A DNA stretch of 64,000 bases, from the NCBI GenBank assembly GCA_028873575.1, contig JAGWHY010000001.1, forward strand, positions 1-64,000, read 5' to 3'. Positions 44,496 through 53,054 of the stretch are shown piece after piece. The notes beneath the pieces were generated by a model, which saw only the letters and a list, made by a program, of their open reading frames with translations, made no database searches and had not been told where the DNA came from. This DNA comes from Acidobacteriota bacterium (lineage in GTDB: Bacteria > Actinomycetota > Acidimicrobiia > Acidimicrobiales > RAAP-2). Each line of letters begins with the position of its first letter. The stretch's first letter is position 1. Both the position numbers and the translations under genes were made by a program.

Positions 44496-45980
44496 TCACG
44501 AGACGAGTGCGGGGGTCGACGTGCCCTCGTCGCGGTCGACGTCAATCGTGGCGGCGCTCGCGTGGCTTTCGCGTGGCAGTCGCGCAAACGCGCTGACCCC
44601 GCCGAGCGCCACGAGCGTCGCGGCGAGAAGAAGTCCCCAGCGATAGCCGCCGAGAAACGCGTGCACCGGCGTCGCGCGCGACCGCAAGAGTTGGTGCTCG
44701 CGTCCCGTGAGGATCACGCCGATGACCGTGACGCCGAGTAGACCCGCGAGCTCGCGCGACGCGTTAAAGATCGCCGACGCGACACCCGTTCGGTCCTTGG
44801 GCATGGTGCTCAAGACCAGCGAGGTGAGCGGCATGGTCAACCCACCCCCCACGCCAATCAGCGCGAAGCCCGGCATTAAGTCGAGGTAGGTGGCGTGCGG
44901 GCCCAGCAAACTGACGGACGCGATGCCCACCGCCATCAGGCCCATGGCGAAACCGAGTACGCGGTTGGGTCCGAATCGCGCGGCGACGCGATCCGACACC
45001 GTGGCGCCGGTGGCCATGAGGAGGGCCATCGGCACGAACGCGACCCCGGCTTTGGTCGGTGCAAAGCCCAGTACGTTTTGGAGGTAGAGCGCCGTAAAGA
45101 AGTAGATGCCGAAGAGTCCAAAGGCCCACAGCATTAAAACGGCCAATCCTGATCGAAAGGCGCGATTGGCGAAGAGACGGAGATCCACCATGGGGTCGGT
45201 GACGCGCCGCTCAATCGCGACAAAGCCCAGGGCACTGATTACCGCGACCAGGAAGCTCGACACAATGAGCCGTGAAGTCCAGCCGTCGCGGGTGCCCTGA
45301 ATCAACGCGAAGGTCAGCGCGAAGAGCGCGATCGCCGAGGTCGCCACGCCCGCCACGTCGAGTGAACGTCGCACCGTGGCGCGTTGGGCGCTCACCGCCA
45401 CGAGTGCCACGACGGTGGTCAACACGCCGAGAGGAACGTTTAAGAAGAAGATCCATTTCCACGACACGTGCTGCGCAAAAAAACCACCGATCACGGGACC
45501 CACCGCCAGTGAGAGCGCGCCGACCGCTCCCCAAACGCCGATCGCGCGCGCTTGATCTTTGGGCGCCGGGTACGCGTGGGTGATGATCGACAAGGTTGTC
45601 GGCGCGAGCAGCGCGGCGCCCACCCCCTGAATCGCTCGGGCCACGATGAGCGCGTTTGACGACCCGGCGAGGCCGGCCGCTAGGGAAGCCGCGGTGAAGA
45701 TGAAGAGGCCCGCGAAGAAGACGCGGCGGCGTCCAAAGACGTCACTTAGTCGGCCCCCCGCGAGTAAGAGCCCCGCGAAGAAGAGAATGTAGGCGCTGAC
45801 CACCCACTCGATACCCGACTCCGAGAGGTGTAGCGATCGCTGAATCGTGGGTATCGCGACGTTCACGACGTTGTTGTCGAGGAGCGTCATGAACGTGGCC
45901 AACGACGCGGCGAGGAGCGTCCACCCACGCGCTGGCGTGGCCCGTAGTTGGTGGTTCGGAACTTTCACGTCGGTTAACAC
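44496..45980 (-). CDS. MFS transporter, DHA2 (EmrB/QacA-like) family
   Basis: This is a 494-residue exporter with about 14 helices. GTG 45978-45980 has GGGAG six bases upstream. Motif regions are MTLLDNNVVNVAIPTIQRSL, motif A GGRLSDVFGRRRVFFAG, and VGPVIGGFFAQHVSWKW in helix 5. The final cytoplasmic tail is acidic (DVDRDEGTSTP). It is divergent from a TetR regulator with a repeat-rich promoter between them, the classic arrangement in which the repressor controls the pump and itself and is lifted by the pumped compound. Confidence 0.92.
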   Translation of the reverse strand: MLTDVKVPNHQLRATPARGWTLLAASLATFMTLLDNNVVNVAIPTIQRSLHLSESGIEWVVSAYILFFAGLLLAGGRLSDVFGRRRVFFAGLFIFTAASLAAGLAGSSNALIVARAIQGVGAALLAPTTLSIITHAYPAPKDQARAIGVWGAVGALSLAVGPVIGGFFAQHVSWKWIFFLNVPLGVLTTVVALVAVSAQRATVRRSLDVAGVATSAIALFALTFALIQGTRDGWTSRLIVSSFLVAVISALGFVAIERRVTDPMVDLRLFANRAFRSGLAVLMLWAFGLFGIYFFTALYLQNVLGFAPTKAGVAFVPMALLMATGATVSDRVAARFGPNRVLGFAMGLMAVGIASVSLLGPHATYLDLMPGFALIGVGGGLTMPLTSLVLSTMPKDRTGVASAIFNASRELAGLLGVTVIGVILTGREHQLLRSRATPVHAFLGGYRWGLLLAATLVALGGVSAFARLPRESHASAATIDVDRDEGTSTPALVS

Positions 45981-46008
45981 GGGGCTCTCCCTTTTTCGTA
46001 TTTTTCAT

Positions 46009-46059
46009 GTACGTTGTACTTGTACGTTGTACACTATACAACGTAACCGTACGCCGTAC
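46009..46059. promoter_or_regulatory. Operator repeats between MFS pump and TetR genes
   Basis: Two direct copies of GTACGTTGTAC lie at 46009-46019 and 46022-46032. The second is paired with TACAACGTA (46037-46045) to form the inverted repeat TACGTTGTA-N5-TACAACGTA, centred at 46034, and a related GTACGCCGTAC lies at 46049-46059. The array fills the gap between two divergent starts, overlapping likely promoter elements, and fits a TetR-family dimer site. The binding protein is inferred from position. Confidence 0.7.
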
Positions 46060-46079
46060 AATTGTCAAGGATGTCCCCC

Positions 46080-46763
46080 GTGAAGCGTGAGCCCAAAAGT
46101 CGACTTGATCGAGATTTCGTGGTGGGCGTCGCCATGACCCTGGTCGATCGCGAAGGCCTCGACGCTTTAACGATTCGTCGACTCGCGGCCGAGCTTTCCG
46201 TTACGCCAATGGCGCTGTACTGGCATTTCGAGGACAAACAGGCACTGCTTGACGCCCTGAGTGACCAGCTTTGGGTCGAGGCGCGTGACCGGGCTTTTGG
46301 TCACACCGCCGTAGACGAGGACGACGAGTGGGGTCAGTTGCGACACGTGATTAGGGCGTTGGTTGACGTCTTTCGTGAGCATCCAACCCTGTCAAATTGG
46401 GCGCCCTTTCGCGTCACCGAGTGTGAAGCTGGACTCGAAGTGACCGAGTGGACGCTCGCGCTGCTCGGGCGCGTCGGCCTTAATCCGGAGCGGGCGGCCG
46501 AGGTGGCTCGCTACCTGCTGGGATCGGCCGTCATGCTAGTCGGTAACCAACCGGGACTCGCGATTCCCAACGCCGACGTGCGTGAAGAGATGACGCGAAG
46601 CAAACAGGCGAAGCTGCTCACCCTCTCGCCCGAGCGCTATCCGCATATCCTGGCCGCGTCGAGCTATCTCGTCGCGTGTGACTCGCCAGAGGTGTACTAC
46701 GCACTCGGCGTCGACCTCATCGTCGGAGGCGTGCGGACCGCGTCGGCCAATCTGGTGCGCTAG
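46080..46763 (+). CDS. TetR family transcriptional regulator (TetR_C domain)
   Basis: This is a 227-residue repressor. GTG 46080 is preferred, since AAGGA lies eight bases upstream; ATG 46071 is an alternative. The helix-turn-helix is FVVGVAMTLVDREGLDALTIRRLAAELSVTPMALYWHFEDKQ, with the tetracycline-repressor-like segment KQALLDALSDQLW. The C-terminal half has the TetR_C type helices (WTLALLGRVGLNPERAAEVARYLLG). It is divergent from the DHA2 pump across the repeat array and most likely represses both genes. Confidence 0.92.
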   Translation: MKREPKSRLDRDFVVGVAMTLVDREGLDALTIRRLAAELSVTPMALYWHFEDKQALLDALSDQLWVEARDRAFGHTAVDEDDEWGQLRHVIRALVDVFREHPTLSNWAPFRVTECEAGLEVTEWTLALLGRVGLNPERAAEVARYLLGSAVMLVGNQPGLAIPNADVREEMTRSKQAKLLTLSPERYPHILAASSYLVACDSPEVYYALGVDLIVGGVRTASANLVR

Positions 46764-46836
46764 GCGCTGCACCTGGTCGAGTGACCAACGGGTGTTCGTG
46801 ACGCCCGAGAATAGTTACACGTCGACCTGAATATTT

Positions 46837-46878
46837 TTCACGTGAATTAGTTCCCACGCGAATAATTTTTTCGTGGAA
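46837..46878. promoter_or_regulatory. Three related palindromic motifs upstream of the second liv operon
   Basis: TTCACGTGAA (46837-46846) is a perfect palindrome. TTCCCACGCGAA (46851-46862) and TTCGTGGAA (46870-46878) share its TTC and GAA ends. They stand in an AT-rich stretch 78-120 bases before livH, where a promoter is expected. They may be operator sites, but similarity is short and could arise by chance. Confidence 0.3.
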
Positions 46879-46955
46879 CCTGTTATTGTCGCCTCACTCC
46901 GCGTTGGTGATGCAACCACGGAGTAGCGGTCGCGATTGAAAATTCCGGGGGGAAC

Positions 46956-47837
46956 GTGAGCATTTTTTGGATCAGCATCGGCATGGGTATTGCCGTCGCG
47001 GCAATTCTCGCCCTTTCGTCGGTCGCCTTTACGCTCGAGTACGCCGTGAGTCGGGTGGTCAATTTGGCGCACGGCGAAGTGCTGACGATTGGTGCCTACG
47101 CCGCCTACGTTGCCGAGACGACGTTCCACTTCAATCTGTACGAGTGCGCGATCGTCGCCACGATCTTTGGCGCCGTGACGGGGATGGCGCTCAACTACTT
47201 TCTCATCGAACGCTTTCGCGGTCAAAAGTCATTGTCGACCTTGATCGCGACGTTGGGCGCGTCCTTGATCTTGCAAAATCTTCTGCTCATTGCCTTTGGC
47301 GGCGCGAGTGTTTCGTACGCGTTCAACCAGGGCAATCTCCTGCACGTGGGGCCCTTTCTTTGGACGACACTGACGATCCGGGTGATTATCTCCGCGGTCG
47401 TGGTCGCCGTATTGATTTACATTTTCTTACAGCGCACGAAAATCGGTAAGGCACTGCGCGCGGTTGCCCAGAATCGCGAGCTGGCCCAAGTGAGTGGTAT
47501 CCCGGCGCGCAGCGTCGTGATGCGTACCTGGGCGACCGCCGGCGCCGTCTCGGGCTTCGCGGGATTCCTCTACGGCGAGACCATCGGCACGATCACCCCC
47601 ACCGTCGGCAACGGCTTTCTCCTCCTCTCCATCACGGCGGCGGTCGGGGGCGGGCTAGGACGTCCCTACCCGACGCTCGGTGGCGCGCTGATGCTCGGAC
47701 TCGTGATGTCAATCGCGGGCACGTACTGGTCGTCGTCGTATCAGTTGGTGGTCGCGTTCGGCTTCCTCGTTTTGATGCTGCTCGTGAAACCCAATGGACT
47801 TTTCGTGCGCGGTAAAGCACAGACGGTGAGGGCCTGA
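46956..47837 (+). CDS. livH: Branched-chain-type ABC transporter permease LivH (second system)
   Basis: This membrane subunit has 293 residues and about eight helices. GTG 46956 follows GGGGGGAAC. Family features are SVAFTLEYAVSRVVNLAHGEVLTIGAYAAYVAE and KIGKALRAVAQNRELAQVSGI with the coupling loop GLGRPYPTLGGALMLGLVMS. It shares the family but little identity with the livH at 15.5 kb, so the two operons are not a recent duplication. It opens a five-gene operon H-M-G-F-binding protein. The stop overlaps the livM start by one base (TGATG). Confidence 0.93.
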   Translation: MSIFWISIGMGIAVAAILALSSVAFTLEYAVSRVVNLAHGEVLTIGAYAAYVAETTFHFNLYECAIVATIFGAVTGMALNYFLIERFRGQKSLSTLIATLGASLILQNLLLIAFGGASVSYAFNQGNLLHVGPFLWTTLTIRVIISAVVVAVLIYIFLQRTKIGKALRAVAQNRELAQVSGIPARSVVMRTWATAGAVSGFAGFLYGETIGTITPTVGNGFLLLSITAAVGGGLGRPYPTLGGALMLGLVMSIAGTYWSSSYQLVVAFGFLVLMLLVKPNGLFVRGKAQTVRA

Positions 47838-48874
47838 TGCTTCAGTACTGGACCGCTATTTTGACCGAGGCCGCGATCTTCGCGATTTTGGCTATGGGCA
47901 TCGACATGATCTGGGGTTGGGCCGGCGACTTCGACTTGTCGGCCTACGCGTACTTCGCGTTAGGCGTGTACATGACGATGGTTTTGACAATCGGCAAGCC
48001 GCACGCGCCGGTGACCTACGTTTTCGGTCTGCACCTCTTTTTCCCACTCGCGGTGGTGCTGGCCGTCGTGGTCGTGGTCGCCTTCGCCGCCATTATCGGC
48101 GCGATCGCGCTGCGAAGTTTGCGCGAGGTGTACTTTTCCATCACCACGCTCGGTGCCGTGTGGGCCATTTACTACTGGGTCGAGAACTACACGCCGCTCT
48201 TCAATGGCTATAACGGGGTGTACGGTCTCTTCGACCCGCTCGGGGGTGGACTCTCGTACAACGCCTACCACTATCTTTTCTTTGCGGCGTGCCTCATCAT
48301 CCTGCTGGGCGTCTACCTGCTGGTGTCGCGGATCTCGACCAGTCCCTTCGGGCGAATGATTCGGGCGGTACGAGACGACGAGTCGGCCGCGTCGGTCTAC
48401 GGACGCAACGTCTTTTGGGCGAAGTACCGCACCTACCTTTTCGGCGCCGGTCTGGCCGGCTTTTCGGGTTCGCTCTTTGCCGCCTACATTGGCGCCTTCA
48501 ACCCGCTCGATTGGCGCCCGACGGAAATCTTCGTGTTGTACGCCGCGATTCTGGTCGGCGGTCGAGGCAATCCCAAGGGCGTCGTCCTGGGCTCGTTCAT
48601 TGTCTACGTCGGCTTCGTGGAGTTGACGCGTTACATTCCGTCTCCCGCCGCGCGGCCCGAACTCGGACCGGCGCTTCGTCAAATTCTGATCGGCCTCTTG
48701 ATTATCTTGATGCTCAAGTTCCGCCCGAGTGGACTGATCCCCGAGCGGCTGGGCGGTGACGGGACGGAAGGTCGGCGATCGTGGCGGACGCTGTTCGCGA
48801 AGCGCACCCTAGAGTCCAAAGATTCCGACGTCGCGCTCGGGGCCGTTTCGGCGAGTGGAGTTGACGCGTCATGA
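47837..48874 (+). CDS. livM: Branched-chain-type ABC transporter permease LivM (second system)
   Basis: This is the second membrane subunit, 345 residues with about nine hydrophobic segments. Typical are MIWGWAGDFDLSAYAYFALGVYMT near the N-terminus and PFGRMIRAVRDDESAASVYGRNVFWAKYRTYLFGAGLAGFSGSLFAAY. The coupling segment is GGRGNPKGVVLGSFIVY, with the usual GG motif shortened. ATG 47837 overlaps the livH stop and the livG start overlaps its own stop by four bases. Confidence 0.93.
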   Translation: MLQYWTAILTEAAIFAILAMGIDMIWGWAGDFDLSAYAYFALGVYMTMVLTIGKPHAPVTYVFGLHLFFPLAVVLAVVVVVAFAAIIGAIALRSLREVYFSITTLGAVWAIYYWVENYTPLFNGYNGVYGLFDPLGGGLSYNAYHYLFFAACLIILLGVYLLVSRISTSPFGRMIRAVRDDESAASVYGRNVFWAKYRTYLFGAGLAGFSGSLFAAYIGAFNPLDWRPTEIFVLYAAILVGGRGNPKGVVLGSFIVYVGFVELTRYIPSPAARPELGPALRQILIGLLIILMLKFRPSGLIPERLGGDGTEGRRSWRTLFAKRTLESKDSDVALGAVSASGVDAS

Positions 48875-49638
48875 CCCAACTCTTAGAGATTGAGAACGTC
48901 ACGAAGACCTTCGGTGGCGTGACCGCAGTGAGTCAGTGCTCGATGAGTATCCGTGAGGGCACCGTCGTGGGCCTGATTGGACCCAACGGTGCTGGCAAGA
49001 GCAGCGTCATCGACCTGGTGTCGGGTTTTGAACGACCTAACGAGGGAAGTATCCGCTTTGACGGCCGTGAGATCGTGGGCAAACGGCCGGACCAGATCTC
49101 ACGTCTGGGCCTCATCCGTACGTTTCAAACGCCGCGCGAGTGGCGTGATCTCTCAGTCATCGACAACGTGCGCGTTGGCCGGTCTGACCTGGAACGCGAT
49201 TCGTTGTGGCGAGCCGTCACGACGTCGCGCAAGCTCCGCCGACTCGAAGAAGGTGAGACTGGTGAGCTCCGAGATTTAATGACGCACTATCGACTGGACA
49301 CCGTGCGTAACCAGCGCGCCGTCGGGCTGAGTGGTGGTCAAAAGCGGCTCCTCGAGTTCGCGCGCATCGCGGCCGCCCGACCGCGCCTGACGATTCTCGA
49401 CGAACCCATGGGCGGCGTGAACCCCGTCTTGGGTGAGCGCATTGGCGAAGCAATTCGCGAACTGAAGCGCAACGGCAGCACGGTGGTGGTCGTGGAGCAC
49501 AATCTTCCCTTCATTGAACGTACCTGCGACGAAGTCGTGGTCATGGACCTGGGCACGGTGATCGCGCAGGGGCCCTTCGCGGAGCTGCGCGATAACAAAC
49601 GGGTCGTGGACGCCTACCTGGGGAACGATGACGAATGA
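48871..49638 (+). CDS. livG: Branched-chain-type ABC transporter ATPase LivG (second system)
   Basis: This cytoplasmic ATPase subunit has 255 residues. Motifs are Walker A GPNGAGKSS, Q-loop RTFQTPREWRDLSVIDNVRVG, signature LSGGQKRLLEFARIAA, Walker B LTILDEPMGGVN and VVVEHNLPFIERTC. The N-terminus LLEIENVTKTFGGVTAVSQC matches LivG. ATG overlaps the livM stop (ATGA) and the stop overlaps the livF start in the same way. Confidence 0.94.
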   Translation: MTQLLEIENVTKTFGGVTAVSQCSMSIREGTVVGLIGPNGAGKSSVIDLVSGFERPNEGSIRFDGREIVGKRPDQISRLGLIRTFQTPREWRDLSVIDNVRVGRSDLERDSLWRAVTTSRKLRRLEEGETGELRDLMTHYRLDTVRNQRAVGLSGGQKRLLEFARIAAARPRLTILDEPMGGVNPVLGERIGEAIRELKRNGSTVVVVEHNLPFIERTCDEVVVMDLGTVIAQGPFAELRDNKRVVDAYLGNDDE

Positions 49639-50366
49639 GTGAGACTATGAACACGCCCGTCGTCCTACGAGTCGACAAGGTTACGGCCGGATACGGCGGT
49701 AACCCGATTATTGAAGACGTCTCGTTGCAGGTCTACGAGGGAAAGATCACGGCCATCGTGGGTCCCAACGGCGCGGGAAAGTCCACGTTGCTTAAGGCCA
49801 TCAGTGGCGTGATTAAAACCTCGAGCGGCCATGTCGTGGTCGGTGAGAAGGACTGCACCAACTTCGCGCCCGAAAAAATGGTTCGCCACCGCTTGGCTTA
49901 CGTCCCCCAAGTCGCGAACACTTTTCCCGACCTTACGGTGAAGGAAAACCTCGAAATGGGTGGGTACACCCGCAAAAGTGGCGTCGGTGAACGTATTGAG
50001 GAGTTGTGCGAGCTTTTTCCCGATATTCGCAAGTCCCTCAAGCGAAAGGCCGGCGCGCTCAGCGGAGGCCAGCGCAGCATGCTCGCGATGGCGCGCGGAC
50101 TCATGCTGGATCCGAGCGTAATGTTGCTCGACGAACCGAGTGCGGGACTCTCACCAATCTTTCAAAGCGCGCTGTGGGAGCAGATTGAAAAAGTCGCCGC
50201 AACCGGCGTCGGCGTCTGCGTGGTGGAGCAGAACACGCGTCGCTCGCTGCGCCACGCTCACTGGGGCTACGTCCTCGTGTTGGGCCGGAATCGTCTCGAC
50301 GGACCGGCCTCGCAGCTGTTACACGACGAAGAGGTCATTGACCTCTACGTCGGACGAATGTCGTAG
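49635..50366 (+). CDS. livF: Branched-chain-type ABC transporter ATPase LivF (second system)
   Basis: This is the second ATPase subunit, 243 residues. Motifs are Walker A GPNGAGKST, the LivF-like YVPQVANTFPDLTVKENLEMGGY, signature LSGGQRSMLAMARGLM, Walker B VMLLDEPSAGLSP and VVEQNTRRSLRHA. The end DEEVIDLYVGRM is usual. The binding-protein gene follows after 48 bases, so it may have its own start site or rely on the operon. Confidence 0.94.
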   Translation: MSETMNTPVVLRVDKVTAGYGGNPIIEDVSLQVYEGKITAIVGPNGAGKSTLLKAISGVIKTSSGHVVVGEKDCTNFAPEKMVRHRLAYVPQVANTFPDLTVKENLEMGGYTRKSGVGERIEELCELFPDIRKSLKRKAGALSGGQRSMLAMARGLMLDPSVMLLDEPSAGLSPIFQSALWEQIEKVAATGVGVCVVEQNTRRSLRHAHWGYVLVLGRNRLDGPASQLLHDEEVIDLYVGRMS

Positions 50367-50414
50367 TGGTAAACCAAGTCTCATATGAGAGCAACACAAC
50401 AAGGGGGGAATGAA

Positions 50415-51740
50415 GTGCAATCACTTAGAAAGAAGATGTCCATTCGGGCGGTGACGAGCGCGTTAGCACTAACGACCGCACTCGGTACGGGCGTCGTCGT
50501 GGGCACCGGCAGCGTCGCGGGAGCCACGTCAGGATCCGTCTCATTTGGCGTCCTGTCCTGTTTCACCGGACCGCTCGCCAGCCTGGGTCAAGGTATCTAC
50601 CAAGGCGCACAGATTGCCCAGGCGCAGATCAACGCGGCCGGCGGCATCCTCGGCAAGAAGCTGAACATCCCACAGGGTGACACCGGCTGTGACCCGGTCG
50701 AAGGTAAGACCGCGCTTTTGAAGTTGATTTCCGGCGGGGGTATCAAGGGCATCATTGGGCCCACCACGCAAGAGATCAACGCGGTCGAGCCGGTGCTGCG
50801 CTCGAACAAAATCATCGACGAGTTCCAAGGTGGCGACGTGGGACGTGACCACCAGACCGACCCGTACCTGTTCCGCGACAGCCCCTCGGACAGCCAGCTC
50901 GGCGTCGCGATGGCGACCTACGCCCACTTGAAGGGCTACAAGAAGGCTGACCTGTTGTTCTACTCCGACGCCGCGGCTCAGACGATCGTCGCGCCGGTGA
51001 AGACGACGTGGCTGAAGTTGGGCGGCACAATTGTGCACGTCTACAACATTCAAGCCGACCAGTCGTCGTACACGAACACGGTGGCCCAGGTCATCGCGGA
51101 CAAGCCCGACGTGATCTTCTCGCAGACCGACGCGCAGACCGTGGCCGTTTTGTCGACCGAGTTCAGCCAGTTGGGATCGAAGATTCCGTGGATTGGTACG
51201 GACATCACGACGAGTAGCGACTACATCAAGGCCTTCGGGGCCGCCAAAGCTCACGCGGAGTTGACGTCCATCATGGGTACCTCGGTCAGTGGCGGCGCCT
51301 ACAACGCGTTCTTGAAGAGCTTCAAGAAGATGTTCCCCAGTCAGGCCGCGGCCGGACCCTTGAGTGGTTCGAACTACGCCTACGACGCGGTGATCTCCCT
51401 CGCGCTAGCGGACACCTACGCGAAGACCTTTGACGGGACGACCGTGGCGAAGGACATGACCAAGGTGACCAACCCACCCGGGACGGTCTGCTCGACGTAC
51501 GCCGCTTGCGTGAAGCTTTTGAAGGCGGGCAAGAAGATTAACTACGAAGGCGCGAGTGGGAGCATTGACTACAACAAGTACCACAACACCTTTGGCCCCT
51601 ACGCCCCGTTCGTCGCGAACGCGTCAACGGGTAACGAGGTTCAAGGTACGCCCCTGAGCGCGAAAGTCCTCGGCGACGTGACCAACTGCACGTCAACCAA
51701 GACGTGCTTGGCGGTTTTGAAGGCTGACGGTTTGAAGTAG
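50415..51740 (+). CDS. HAAT-type ABC transporter substrate-binding protein (second system)
   Basis: This is a 441-residue exported binding protein. GTG 50415 has GGGGGG six bases upstream; an earlier in-frame start at 50385 would overlap that site. The signal sequence is MQSLRKKMSIRAVTSALAL followed by an Ala/Gly/Val-rich core, cleaved near AGA. The mature domain begins SVSFGVLSCFTGPLASLGQGIYQGAQIA and shows IKGIIGPTTQEINAVEPVL where LIVBP homologues bind ligand. Cysteines in CFTG, GDTGCDP, VCSTYAAC and NCTSTKTC suggest several disulfides, unlike the first binding protein. Placement last in the operon with a strong terminator is opposite to the first liv operon. Confidence 0.92.
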   Translation: MQSLRKKMSIRAVTSALALTTALGTGVVVGTGSVAGATSGSVSFGVLSCFTGPLASLGQGIYQGAQIAQAQINAAGGILGKKLNIPQGDTGCDPVEGKTALLKLISGGGIKGIIGPTTQEINAVEPVLRSNKIIDEFQGGDVGRDHQTDPYLFRDSPSDSQLGVAMATYAHLKGYKKADLLFYSDAAAQTIVAPVKTTWLKLGGTIVHVYNIQADQSSYTNTVAQVIADKPDVIFSQTDAQTVAVLSTEFSQLGSKIPWIGTDITTSSDYIKAFGAAKAHAELTSIMGTSVSGGAYNAFLKSFKKMFPSQAAAGPLSGSNYAYDAVISLALADTYAKTFDGTTVAKDMTKVTNPPGTVCSTYAACVKLLKAGKKINYEGASGSIDYNKYHNTFGPYAPFVANASTGNEVQGTPLSAKVLGDVTNCTSTKTCLAVLKADGLK

Positions 51741-51745
51741 GGAGG

Positions 51746-51797
51746 CGTGGTCTCGGGAGGCTCGTTCGCGAGCCTCCCGAGACCACGTTGTTTTTTT
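51746..51797 (+). terminator. Strong rho-independent terminator of the second liv operon
   Basis: A perfect 19-bp stem (51746-51764 with 51769-51787) encloses a TTCG tetraloop, closed by C-G, and is followed by TTGTTTTTTT (51788-51797). It starts six bases after the binding-protein stop. UUCG loops are unusually stable, so termination should be efficient. Confidence 0.95.
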
Positions 51798-51857
51798 CCA
51801 GGCTCGCGACGACGTCGTTCGTCGTCGCGGCGTAGATTGAAGAACGTAGGTGGTGAC

Positions 51858-53030
51858 GTGAACGAATCGAACGAGTCGGGTCCGCTCAGTGGCGTGCACG
51901 TCTTGGACCTTTCGCGCGTACTCGCCGGGCCCTACGCGACGATGATTTTGGGTGACTTAGGCGCCGACGTCATCAAAATCGAACAGCCCGGCTCGGGCGA
52001 CGACACCCGGCTCTGGGGACCACCGTTTATCGACACGCCGGAGGGCCGCGAAAGCACGTACTTTCTCTCGACGAATCGCAACAAGCGTTCGGTGACGCTC
52101 GACATGAAGGACCCCGAACAGTGGTCCTTTATTGAGCAACTCGTGCGTTGGGCCGACGTCATCGTGGAGAACTTTCGCCCAGGCGTGATGGAACGCTTGG
52201 GCCTCGGTGACGAGGCGCTGGAATCGATGAATCCAGGACTCATCCGACTCTCGATTAGTGGCTTCGGCGACGACGGACCCGACGCCCGTCGCGTGGGCTA
52301 CGACCACATTTTGCAGGGCGAGGGTGGCTTGATGTCGATCACGGGTGCTCCCGAGGGCCCGATGGTGAAAGTCGGCGTACCGATCGCGGATATCGTCGCG
52401 GGACTCTACGCGGTCATCGGCGCGGTCGCCGGCCTGGTGGAGCGAAACCGTAGTGGTCGAGGGCAACGCGTCTCGACCTCGCTGCTCGCGGGTCAGATTG
52501 GGATTCACACCTTTCAGGGCACGCGCTACCTCGTCGGTGGTGAAGTGCCCCCACTCTCGGGCAATCAGCACCCGACGGTCTGTCCCTACGGGGTCTTTTA
52601 CGCGAGTGACGCGCCGATCGTCCTCGCCGTTGGTAACGACGCGATTTGGCGACGCTTCGCCCCCCTGGTCGATATCGACCCGCTCGACGAACGTTTCTCG
52701 ACGAACGCGTTGCGCATTGCTCGAGTGGACGAACTCAATCAACTCATGGCGCCGGCCCTCGCGTCAAAGTCCGTGGCACACTGGCTGCCGCTCTTTGACG
52801 CCGCGGGCGTCCCGGCCGGTGAGGTCAAGAAGCTCGACGCCGTGTACGCCAGCGAACAAGTTCGTCAGCAGAATCTGGTGTGGCGTGTTGATCACTCCAC
52901 GCTGGGCCCCATCGAACTACCCGGCAGCCCCCTTCGCTTTGGTCGCAGCTCGGTGTCGGCGCGACTGGCGCCACCCACACTGGGAGAACACACCGACGAA
53001 GTTCGACGAGAGTTCGGTGCGGATGAGTAA
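51858..53030 (+). CDS. CaiB/BaiF family CoA-transferase (class III)
   Basis: This is a 390-residue protein that moves CoA from one carboxylic acid to another. The start is GTG 51858, just after the terminator region; the frame before it crosses the terminator hairpin. Family segments are LSGVHVLDLSRVLAGPYATMILGDLGADVIKIE, ESTYFLSTNRNKRSVTLDMK, and VENFRPGVMERLGLGDEAL. The likely nucleophile is Asp149 in GYDHILQGEGGLMSITG. Acyl substrates are not predictable. It is followed after 24 bases by a crotonase, so the two may act in one pathway of acyl-CoA breakdown. Confidence 0.92.
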   Translation: MNESNESGPLSGVHVLDLSRVLAGPYATMILGDLGADVIKIEQPGSGDDTRLWGPPFIDTPEGRESTYFLSTNRNKRSVTLDMKDPEQWSFIEQLVRWADVIVENFRPGVMERLGLGDEALESMNPGLIRLSISGFGDDGPDARRVGYDHILQGEGGLMSITGAPEGPMVKVGVPIADIVAGLYAVIGAVAGLVERNRSGRGQRVSTSLLAGQIGIHTFQGTRYLVGGEVPPLSGNQHPTVCPYGVFYASDAPIVLAVGNDAIWRRFAPLVDIDPLDERFSTNALRIARVDELNQLMAPALASKSVAHWLPLFDAAGVPAGEVKKLDAVYASEQVRQQNLVWRVDHSTLGPIELPGSPLRFGRSSVSARLAPPTLGEHTDEVRREFGADE

Positions 53031-53054
53031 GGATCACGAAATGGTGAAGACGTC

